Below the pieces are notes generated by a model. The model was given only the letters and a program-made list of their open reading frames with translations, was not told where the DNA came from and did no database searches. From Bacteroidota bacterium (GTDB lineage Bacteria > Bacteroidota > Bacteroidia > Chitinophagales > LD1): DNA of 8,254 nt. Shown here piece by piece: positions 1 to 5,503 of this stretch. The DNA lies in assembly GCA_018267355.1 (NCBI GenBank), contig JAFDYP010000531.1, positions 1 to 8,254 on the forward strand. Reading direction: 5' to 3'. How positions within the stretch are numbered: the stretch's first letter is position 1; every line of letters starts with the position of its first letter. Both the position numbers and the translations under genes were made by a program.

Positions 1-159
1 GAACTGCAGGATGACTTTCAGATAGTGCGCAATGAGAAGCTCACGCTACTCACTATACGCCACTACAATACAGGTATCATAGACCGGCTCACAAAGGACA
101 AAGACATCTTGCTGCGCCAGATCTCCCGCCAGACCATACAGGTGCTGCTCAGGGAGTGA
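1..159 (+). CDS. lysC: Aspartate kinase, C-terminal fragment (5' end outside window)
   Basis: The first 52 codons are open in frame 1 and end at TGA 157-159. The peptide contains LTLLTIRHYNTGIIDRLT followed by ILLRQISRQTIQVLL. This pattern is typical of the last ACT-domain strand and C-terminus of stand-alone Bacteroidota aspartate kinases, recalled from family knowledge rather than searched. The enzyme phosphorylates L-aspartate in the cytoplasm, the first step toward lysine, threonine, methionine and diaminopimelate. The ACT region usually carries feedback inhibition by lysine or threonine. No homoserine dehydrogenase domain follows, so it is not a ThrA-type fusion, at least at this end. 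The catalytic domain lies outside the window, so the identification rests on the tail only. The stop codon touches the stop codon of the opposing gene with no spacer. Confidence 0.72.
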   Translation, partial: ELQDDFQIVRNEKLTLLTIRHYNTGIIDRLTKDKDILLRQISRQTIQVLLRE

Positions 160-1116
160 TCAGCGCATTTGTCGTGCTATATAGGCCGCTATAGAGTCAC
201 TCAGTATCGCAGCACCGTCAGCGTTGAGGTGTTCGTCTTCTATCCAAAAACGTTTATTGTCATAGAAACTATCGGGCATGAGATAGACATCTGCCAACTG
301 GCGATAATAATTTAAGTATCGCGGTTTATGCCATGGATAGCCGTAGTTTGGGATATAGAGCATTACGACCCTAGCGTGACTTTCTCGTGCCATCTGCATA
401 ATCCCCGATATATAGGACATAGGATAACGCAGCATAAGGCTATCTACCCAGGCGTTTCGCGGCTGACTATAATAACGCTCCCATCTCCGCTGAGCACCTC
501 TACGAAGTATGGCTGTATCGGCTACACCGTGTTGCCTATATATAGCCTGAGATGGCTCCTCCCAGGTGGCATCATATTCCTTCACTCCCAGTTTACTCTG
601 CAGATAGCTTACCCTGACTCTAAAGGCATTGATCAAATCATTGAAATATTGCACATCTACTATCGAGTATGGGATAAGTACATCGGCGATATCTGCTCTA
701 TATCCAAATTCGGGGTGGCTCAGATCAGGTTCTTCCTGCTTGACCTCCAATACGATCAGCTGAGGTCTTTTGGCCTTCAAAAGATCTTTGATAATCACAT
801 AATCCATATTGCGACCTACACGGCAGATGGCGAGGTTAGCCAGACATTTATCTATTCCATGCGTCCGGAGCTTCCTATGCACTATGGAGTCACTAATGCC
901 ACACATGGTATGAGAAGTCCCTATAAAGGCGATATCTATAGGAGTGGAATCATCGTAAAGTCTATGGTATATATAATTGGATTTAGGGGTACAATCACTT
1001 TTGGAAAATGCGTACTGATATCTCTTGTCTACTGGTATCATCATGATACTAAAACATGATATGCCTACTAGAGCAAGGAAGAGGAAGAGCTTGATCAAAA
1101 AGCGTTTCACGTACAC
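160..1116 (-). CDS. Membrane-anchored SGNH/GDSL-hydrolase-like protein
   Basis: The 318-aa product has a basic start (MYVKRFLIK), one hydrophobic segment at about residues 8-27, and then a soluble domain. This suggests an inner-membrane anchor with the domain in the periplasm. The domain starts with IDIAFIGTSHTMCGI (60-74), which fits SGNH block I with Ser68 as nucleophile. It ends with IEDEHLNADGAAILSD (292-307), which fits block V with His296. IVLEV (121-125) and VVMLYIP (250-256) are likely core strands. This architecture resembles the DltD/AlgJ-like SGNH proteins that often act on acyl groups of envelope polymers, but no O-acyltransferase partner is visible here. The usual Asp three residues before the His is Glu293, with Asp294 at minus two. 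The start is GTG at 1116: an in-frame TAA lies two codons upstream, and a second GTG is codon 3. No convincing Shine-Dalgarno sequence is present. Substrate unknown. Confidence 0.72.
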   Translation of the reverse strand: MYVKRFLIKLFLFLALVGISCFSIMMIPVDKRYQYAFSKSDCTPKSNYIYHRLYDDSTPIDIAFIGTSHTMCGISDSIVHRKLRTHGIDKCLANLAICRVGRNMDYVIIKDLLKAKRPQLIVLEVKQEEPDLSHPEFGYRADIADVLIPYSIVDVQYFNDLINAFRVRVSYLQSKLGVKEYDATWEEPSQAIYRQHGVADTAILRRGAQRRWERYYSQPRNAWVDSLMLRYPMSYISGIMQMARESHARVVMLYIPNYGYPWHKPRYLNYYRQLADVYLMPDSFYDNKRFWIEDEHLNADGAAILSDSIAAYIARQMR

Positions 1117-1187
1117 GATTTAATCACACACCTGGTAGTGACAATTCCGCATGAATGTACAGTTTTTTCCGCAAGACGATCCCAGAG

Positions 1188-1218
1188 CAAAACTATATGT
1201 ACCTCTGATTTTCAAAAA
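1188..1218 (-). promoter_or_regulatory. Bacteroidota-type promoter for the SGNH-like gene
   Basis: On the minus strand, TTTTTG (1218-1213) is followed after 17 bases by TAGTTTTG (1195-1188). This matches the known Bacteroidota primary-sigma consensus TTTG, about 17-21 bases, TAnnTTTG exactly at both boxes. Transcription would start near 1182, giving a leader of about 65 nt before the GTG at 1116. The match is read directly from the sequence; activity is inferred. Confidence 0.62.
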
Positions 1219-1434
1219 TTTCTGACCCGCAAGGAAAACCTTTTTCGCGCTGGTACGTATAAGAATGCATACCCCCTATAGCTCCCCCCGAGAGATATCA
1301 CCCTTGATAGAAGAAGTATTATTTAACTGTATGCCGTATGGCTGCAAAATGTATGACAATGGGTGCTGCTAAAAGAATGGACACAAGCGAGCTGCTGAAA
1401 GTGACCTTTAAAAACGAAACTAATTCACACACAC

Positions 1435-1439
1435 AGGAG
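1435..1439 (+). promoter_or_regulatory. Shine-Dalgarno sequence deciding the start at 1449
   Basis: AGGAG lies nine bases before ATG 1449. The two other starts examined in this window (2975 and 4996) lack such a site, as is common in Bacteroidota, so this one is notable and favours the shorter 64-aa product over the start at 1338. Confidence 0.6.
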
Positions 1440-1448
1440 CGTATCAAA

Positions 1449-1643
1449 ATGAAGGACCAGAAACTATATATGGCGATGCTGATGGGCAATAATTACTATA
1501 ATAATGTGCGCATCATCTTCAATACTGAAGAAGGCCAGAGCGAGATCGTATCCCGTGTATGGGCCCGTACTGATAAGTTTATCGTGCTGCGTGGAGGCGT
1601 CTTCATACCGATCAACTCTGTCGTAGACATCATACTCGACTAA
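1449..1643 (+). CDS. Small conserved-looking protein of unknown function (64 aa)
   Basis: The product begins MKDQKLYMAMLMGNNYYNN and ends in VFIPINSVVDIILD. It has no signal peptide, membrane segment or catalytic motif that I recognise. The pattern of alternating hydrophobic strands (VRIIFNTEEG, SEIVSRVWARTDKFIVLRGG, FIPINSVVDI) suggests a small all-beta fold; similar short proteins with an N/PI.SI ending are familiar in this phylum, but I cannot name the family. I chose ATG 1449 because AGGAG at 1435-1439 sits nine bases upstream, a clear Shine-Dalgarno spacing. The frame stays open to ATG 1338, which would give 101 aa, but that start has no ribosome-binding site and the extra 37 residues look unconserved in character. 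A hairpin terminator follows the stop. Probably cytoplasmic and monocistronic. Confidence 0.7.
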   Translation: MKDQKLYMAMLMGNNYYNNVRIIFNTEEGQSEIVSRVWARTDKFIVLRGGVFIPINSVVDIILD

Positions 1644-1664
1644 AGACTTTTCATTAGCAAGTAT

Positions 1665-1694
1665 AAAAAAAAGCGGCTACTCAGCCGCTTTTTT
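1665..1694. terminator. Bidirectional intrinsic terminator
   Basis: AGCGGCT (1672-1678) pairs with AGCCGCT (1683-1689) across the loop ACTC. It is flanked by eight A on the left (1665-1672) and six T on the right (1689-1694), so a GC-rich stem followed by a U-run forms on either strand. It lies between the convergent small gene (stop at 1643) and the pyruvate dehydrogenase E2 gene (stop at 1716) and can end both transcripts. Confidence 0.9.
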
Positions 1695-1715
1695 GTTTTC
1701 GTATCTTCTGAGTGA

Positions 1716-2975
1716 TCAGATGAAGATCCTCATCGGCTCCTCCAGCATCTGCTTCAGCGTCTGCATAAATTTAGCGCCTACTGCACCGTCTACTGCTCGG
1801 TGGTCTGAAGACAGGGTCAGCTTCATCATATTGCCTACCTTGATCTCACCATTCACTACTATAGGTGTCTGGCGGATAGCACCTACGGCCAGGATACAGG
1901 CATTAGGCTCATTGATGATCGCTGTGAACTCTTCTATACCAAACATACCCAGATTAGAGATAGTAAAGGTACTGCCCTCCATGTCTGCCGGGAGTAGTTT
2001 TTTGCTCTTGGCTTTCTCTCCCCATGCCTTTGCCTCGGCTGCTATATCAGAGATGCTCTTATTATCTGCAAATTTGATGACCGGTACCAGAAGGCCCTCG
2101 TCTACTGCCACTGCCATACCGATATGGATGTGGCTATAGCGACGGATCGTATCTCCCAGCCATGAGCTATTCACAGCAGGGTGCTGGCGCAGGCTGAGGG
2201 CTACCGCTTTGATCACAAAATCATTGAAAGACACCTTTGCCGGCAGCAGGTTATTCAGCTCCGTACGCAGAGCCACGGCCTTGTCCATATTGACATCTAC
2301 GGTGAGGTAGAAGTGAGGATTGTCATTTTTAGATTGCGTCAGGCGCTTGGCTATGCTCTTGCGCATCTGAGACACCTTGGTATCAGTGTATGACTCCTGG
2401 CCGGTATAGGTTTTAGCTGCTGGCGCCGCGGCAGGCGTCGTGCCTACATTCTCAAGGTCCTTCTTCACTATACGACCTTCTTCTCCGGATCCATTGACTT
2501 TAGAGAGGTCTATGCCCTTTTCTTTTGCTATGGCCTTGGCGAGTGGAGAGGCTTTCACACGGCCATCTTCCGGCGTCACGGCACTTGTAGCAGGCTGCTG
2601 TACCGGGGCGCTGGCAGATACCTGCTGCATAGATGCTTTGCTCTCTGCAGCCGGTTGTTGCGCAGGGGCTTCTGATTTTTCCTCTTTCTTAGAGGTTGCT
2701 GCGCCGCTATCATTCAGCAGTGCGGAAAAATCTTCTCCTTGCTTACCCACTACGGCCACCAGCGAGTTGATGGGCAGTGTATCGCCTTTTTTTACTGCTA
2801 TGTGTAGGATCGTACCATTATAATATGATTCCAGGGGGAGCGTCGCTTTGTCTGTTTCTATATCCGCTATAGCATCGCCTACTTTTACAGTATCGCCTAC
2901 TTTCACATTGATCTCTGCTACAAATCCTTCCTCCATCGTGTCCGTCATCCGGCCCAGTCTGATCGCTTCTGCCAT
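1716..2975 (-). CDS. pdhC: Pyruvate dehydrogenase complex E2, dihydrolipoamide acetyltransferase
   Basis: The 419-aa E2 moves the acetyl group from lipoate to CoA in the cytoplasmic complex that converts pyruvate to acetyl-CoA. Domains in order: one lipoyl domain (about 2-87) with IETDKATLPLES and lipoylated Lys43; an Ala/Pro/Gln/Ser-rich hinge (about 88-137); the peripheral-subunit-binding domain (about 139-176, with KASPLAKAIAKEKGIDL and GSGEEGRIVKKDLE) that docks E1 or E3; a short hinge; and the acyltransferase core (about 195-419). The core holds the catalytic DHRAVDG motif (391-397: His392, Asp396). The ETDKAT lipoyl context and the GKQGEDFSALL end favour the pyruvate rather than the 2-oxoglutarate enzyme, whose lipoyl site normally reads ETDKV. 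One lipoyl domain and this length are normal. The E1 and E3 genes are not next to it. The ATG at 2975 has an A-rich leader without a Shine-Dalgarno site. The C-terminus (EEPMRIFI) is intact. Confidence 0.95.
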   Translation of the reverse strand: MAEAIRLGRMTDTMEEGFVAEINVKVGDTVKVGDAIADIETDKATLPLESYYNGTILHIAVKKGDTLPINSLVAVVGKQGEDFSALLNDSGAATSKKEEKSEAPAQQPAAESKASMQQVSASAPVQQPATSAVTPEDGRVKASPLAKAIAKEKGIDLSKVNGSGEEGRIVKKDLENVGTTPAAAPAAKTYTGQESYTDTKVSQMRKSIAKRLTQSKNDNPHFYLTVDVNMDKAVALRTELNNLLPAKVSFNDFVIKAVALSLRQHPAVNSSWLGDTIRRYSHIHIGMAVAVDEGLLVPVIKFADNKSISDIAAEAKAWGEKAKSKKLLPADMEGSTFTISNLGMFGIEEFTAIINEPNACILAVGAIRQTPIVVNGEIKVGNMMKLTLSSDHRAVDGAVGAKFMQTLKQMLEEPMRIFI

Positions 2976-2993
2976 GTCTGCTTATTTTACATC

Positions 2994-3001
2994 CAAAAGT
3001 A
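2994..3001 (-). promoter_or_regulatory. Probable -7 promoter element of the E2 gene
   Basis: The minus strand reads TACTTTTG here, an exact match to the Bacteroidota -7 consensus TAnnTTTG. The only upstream TTTG lies 11 bases away, too close for a normal -33 box, so that half is weak. Transcription would start near 2988, leaving a leader of only about 12 nt (AAAATAAGCA plus three bases) before ATG 2975. The terminator of the upstream gene at 3038-3066 means this gene needs its own promoter, which supports the call. Confidence 0.5.
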
Positions 3002-3037
3002 TTGATTTTTCGCAAACTGACCCTGACTCTATACAGC

Positions 3038-3066
3038 AAAAAAACCCTGCCTTTTCAGGCAGGGTT
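3038..3066 (-). terminator. Intrinsic terminator of the T9SS-protein gene
   Basis: AACCCTGCCT (3043-3052) pairs perfectly with AGGCAGGGTT (3057-3066) around a four-base loop. On the minus strand the stem is followed by seven U (complement of 3038-3044). It lies 25 bases after the stop of the T9SS-sorted protein gene and insulates the E2 gene from it. Confidence 0.92.
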
Positions 3067-3091
3067 GAAGGAGAGAGATTAAATCGTATTC

Positions 3092-4996
3092 TTATTTCAC
3101 AGCGAGCCTGATGGCTGCGTGTGCTGTTTCTGTAGTGACATTGATGATATAGACGCCTGCGCTCATGTCTGCCGTTTCAAACTTGAAAGCATACTTGCCC
3201 GCAACTACATTCTTCTGATCCCTGATGGTCTTTACCTGATTGCCCATCATATCATAGATAGTGATATTCAGGTCAGAGTTATTGGCCAGTGCGTAGCCTA
3301 TCACAGCTTCATTCTGTGCAGGATTGGGAGCTACCTGGAGGTAGAGTTTCTCCTCACTGTAGGTAGGTATACCTGTAGAGGCAGAGCGGCTGTCGTAGTC
3401 CGTATTGTTTGGATCCCAGTTAGTCCAGCCGGCAGTCCACTTGTCGCTATTGGCATTCTGCGCACCGATATGGTTTTCCGGCGTGAAGAAGGAGCTGGAC
3501 AGCTTGCTGCTGGTCAGGTTTGGCACCAGTGTAGGGGCATTGTAGTTGATAAAGAGAGCAGTAGTATCTGTATTGATCGGTTTGGTAGGATCGTATGGAT
3601 ATACCTTGCCGTTTGAGAATGGATCCAGTGTACCACCTGCTGTCACATAAGAAGGCAGGGCGGTAGAGTTGTATGATATAGGTGAAGTGCTGGTAGGGGT
3701 AAAATCAGGATTAGTCAGGTTAAATGGATTCTGAATGCGGAGGCCATTTTGCTCAGTGGCATAGATCTTATCCATATTAACAGGATCCTTGATGAAAGCC
3801 CAAGGACCGGACCATGGACCAAAAGAGAACACACCGCTACCCGTGGTATCAGGACTAGGCAGGTTAGTGGCTGTGAGAGAGCGGGCACCATTGTATACCA
3901 GTACTACTTCTTTGCCACCGCCTACACTGTTTAGTTGGATACCAGCTATAGCATTGTTCTTAAACTCAGCTGCACCACTTACGAGATTGGCTATAGTCGA
4001 TCCGAAAGCTGTAGAGTCAGACTCATCTATCAGGAGACCTGCAGGATAGCCTACCACCACACTATTGAGCAGACTCATAGAGCTGCCGCGGCGCATATGC
4101 ACACCAGCCACGAACTGAGGGTCATATGCTGTAGAGCTAGGCTGTACCAGTGGACCTACTACTGTGTAGTTTGTAAAGACCGGATGTGTAGGCATTGTAT
4201 TGCCACCGAGGCCAGTCACAGTACCATTCTGATAGCTGTCAGACTCCCATGCTTTTGAGCCGGAGTTGTCAGCAGCATATGGATCGCGCAGAGAGATGCC
4301 ATACTGATTGAGACCGGCATAGCCATTGTCATTATCAAAGTCGTCATCCCATGTGCCGAGTGCTACGAGATATTTAGTATTGACCGTACCGCCAAACCAC
4401 TCATAAGAGTCGTCACCCGAAAAAGAAACCTGGATGTGATCGATCTGAGTGCCGTCACCTACCGAGCAGAGAGAAAGGCCATTTACCTCATTATTAGGAG
4501 AGAAAGCTATACCGGGAAATTCTATACGCACATAGTGCAGCTCACCGGTATTGTCATGAGGGTCTGTACCACCATAGAGGGAGCGAGGACCACCTTCTAC
4601 CTGTGCTGTACCCGATGCCCAGTTATTAGGAGCTTTGCCGCACAGGATCACACCACCCCAGTCACCATAGGAGCGATTGCCCTGAGCTTCGTTAGATGTA
4701 AATACGATAGGCTGAGCGGCTGTACCCATTGCCATGAGCTTGGCACCGCGCTCTATGATCAGCGTACCTTTTGTTTGCTTATCGCCGCGGATCACTGTGC
4801 CAGGATCTATGGTCAGGGTGGTACCATTGGTCACATATACATACCCCTTCAGGAGGTACTGACGGTCGTTAGTCCAGTGCGTATCGGTAGAGATACTATC
4901 CTGTACCGTCACTTTGGTAAATGACTGCGCAGACACCGCGCCACAGAAACCCAATGCCATCAGACAGGTCGTGAGTTTTTGATAAAAGTTTTTCAT
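3092..4996 (-). CDS. Secreted beta-helix-like protein with T9SS type A sorting domain
   Basis: The 634-aa product starts with a Sec signal peptide (about residues 1-23, cleavage after AVSA, leaving QSFTK). The body begins with WTNDRQYLLKGYVYV, then TLTIDPGTVIRGD and GTLIIERGAKLMAMGTAAQPIVFTS. This is a turn-by-turn hydrophobic pattern typical of a right-handed beta-helix or of the phylum's family of such exported proteins. An acidic loop DDDFDNDNG (about 217-225) could bind calcium. The last 84 residues, from LYLQVAPNPAQNEAVI through ITIYDMMGNQVKT to GVYIINVTTE, are a classic T9SS type A C-terminal sorting domain. The protein should therefore cross the outer membrane by T9SS and be attached to the surface or released. 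I chose ATG 4996; a TTG eight codons upstream would put a polar extension before the signal peptide. It lies 105 bases downstream of the cytochrome gene on the same strand. No catalytic motif is recognised; binding or structural roles are possible. Confidence 0.85.
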   Translation of the reverse strand: MKNFYQKLTTCLMALGFCGAVSAQSFTKVTVQDSISTDTHWTNDRQYLLKGYVYVTNGTTLTIDPGTVIRGDKQTKGTLIIERGAKLMAMGTAAQPIVFTSNEAQGNRSYGDWGGVILCGKAPNNWASGTAQVEGGPRSLYGGTDPHDNTGELHYVRIEFPGIAFSPNNEVNGLSLCSVGDGTQIDHIQVSFSGDDSYEWFGGTVNTKYLVALGTWDDDFDNDNGYAGLNQYGISLRDPYAADNSGSKAWESDSYQNGTVTGLGGNTMPTHPVFTNYTVVGPLVQPSSTAYDPQFVAGVHMRRGSSMSLLNSVVVGYPAGLLIDESDSTAFGSTIANLVSGAAEFKNNAIAGIQLNSVGGGKEVVLVYNGARSLTATNLPSPDTTGSGVFSFGPWSGPWAFIKDPVNMDKIYATEQNGLRIQNPFNLTNPDFTPTSTSPISYNSTALPSYVTAGGTLDPFSNGKVYPYDPTKPINTDTTALFINYNAPTLVPNLTSSKLSSSFFTPENHIGAQNANSDKWTAGWTNWDPNNTDYDSRSASTGIPTYSEEKLYLQVAPNPAQNEAVIGYALANNSDLNITIYDMMGNQVKTIRDQKNVVAGKYAFKFETADMSAGVYIINVTTETAHAAIRLAVK

Positions 4997-5017
4997 TGTG
5001 CTTATTTTTTGTTGGCG

Positions 5018-5044
5018 CAAAAGTCCATTGTAGATGTTACCAAA
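5018..5044 (-). promoter_or_regulatory. Possible weak promoter of the T9SS-protein gene
   Basis: The minus strand has TTTG (5044-5041), a 15-base spacer, and GACTTTTG (5025-5018). The -7 box has one mismatch (G for T at its first base) and the spacer is two bases short of the usual range. If used, the leader before ATG 4996 would be about 15 nt, similar to that of the E2 gene. The alternative is read-through from the receptor and cytochrome genes, since no terminator is visible between 5021 and 5101. Confidence 0.3.
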
Positions 5045-5101
5045 TATTTACCTGCCAGTTAAGGTTAGCGTACGCTGCTCACACTTATGCACACTCCGGC
5101 C

Positions 5102-5503
5102 CTAGCTATCAGGGGCACCCAGGCTGATCCAGGCCTTGATAATAGCAATGGAAGAATCCGGCATCTTATATGAAGGCGGCATTACCAAAACACCTGAACC
5201 GTGATCAATAGCCCTCATGAATTTCGACCCGTAGATGCTGTCATTGTGATAGTAATAGTTTAGATAAAATTTCAGCTGCGAGAAATCCTCTATATCAAAA
5301 CCGGCGGCGCCTCCGGCAGATGCAGAGTCCGAATGACAACTGTAACAGTGCGTTTGAAAAATGGGCTGGATACAACTGCGATAGCTGACAGACACACTAT
5401 CACAGATGATCTGGTCTGACGCCGGGATTACTGCTTTATCCCTCGTGCAGCTCTGGCTTGTCACAAGGACCACAAGCAGGACTATGATGATCTGCGGCCG
5501 CAT
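5102..5503 (-). CDS. Small monoheme c-type cytochrome lipoprotein
   Basis: The 133-aa product has a short hydrophobic leader (MRPQIIIVLLVVLVTSQSC) ending at Cys19, a likely lipidated cysteine, although SQS before it is a loose lipobox. The mature part contains one haem-c site, CYSCH (53-57: Cys53, Cys56, His57), preceded by SCIQPIFQTHC. The second axial ligand is probably Met108 in VLVMPPSYKMPDS; Met114 is the alternative. The end, IAIIKAWISLGAPDS, is the usual closing helix of this type of Bacteroidota cytochrome c domain. The likely role is one-electron transfer on the periplasmic side of a membrane; partners are unknown. Two further cysteines, Cys34 and Cys44, could form a disulfide. The ATG overlaps the receptor stop by one base (TGATG, with the shared A at 5503), so translation is probably coupled to the receptor. 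Confidence 0.83.
   Translation of the reverse strand: MRPQIIIVLLVVLVTSQSCTRDKAVIPASDQIICDSVSVSYRSCIQPIFQTHCYSCHSDSASAGGAAGFDIEDFSQLKFYLNYYYHNDSIYGSKFMRAIDHGSGVLVMPPSYKMPDSSIAIIKAWISLGAPDS

Larger units (their letters stand above)
1117..1448. other. Intergenic region between divergent genes
   Basis: These 332 bases separate the SGNH-like gene from the preferred start of the small plus-strand gene. The left half holds the minus-strand promoter. The right half contains pyrimidine-rich stretches around 1271-1290 (CCCCCTATAG, CTCCCCCCGAG) and an open frame from ATG 1338 that runs into the small gene. I found no TAnnTTTG element on the plus strand, no tRNA-like structure and no clear hairpin terminator. 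The plus-strand promoter is therefore not identified. Confidence 0.5.

Noticed and set aside
328..1059. A 243-codon open frame on the plus strand opposite the SGNH-like gene
   Set aside because: It is fully antisense to a gene with a signal anchor, SGNH motifs and a good promoter; its translation has an irregular composition and no recognisable domain, so it is a shadow frame.
1271..1290. C-rich stretches in the intergenic region as a structured RNA or regulatory element
   Set aside because: No pairing partners or conserved riboswitch-like core could be found by eye.
2818..3039. A 73-codon minus-strand frame overlapping the E2 start
   Set aside because: It overlaps the lipoyl-domain coding region in another frame and runs through the terminator region; the peptide is basic and low in hydrophobic pattern, so it is not coding.
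4997..5020. TTG start at 5020 for the T9SS protein
   Set aside because: The ATG at 4996 gives a standard signal peptide directly at the N-terminus; the TTG adds eight polar residues, and the candidate -7 element overlaps it.
5067..5076. Perfect ten-base palindrome AGCGTACGCT between the cytochrome and T9SS genes
   Set aside because: The symmetry stops at ten bases and no U-run follows on either strand, so it is not a terminator; as an operator it is short enough to occur by chance and has no second copy that I noticed nearby.
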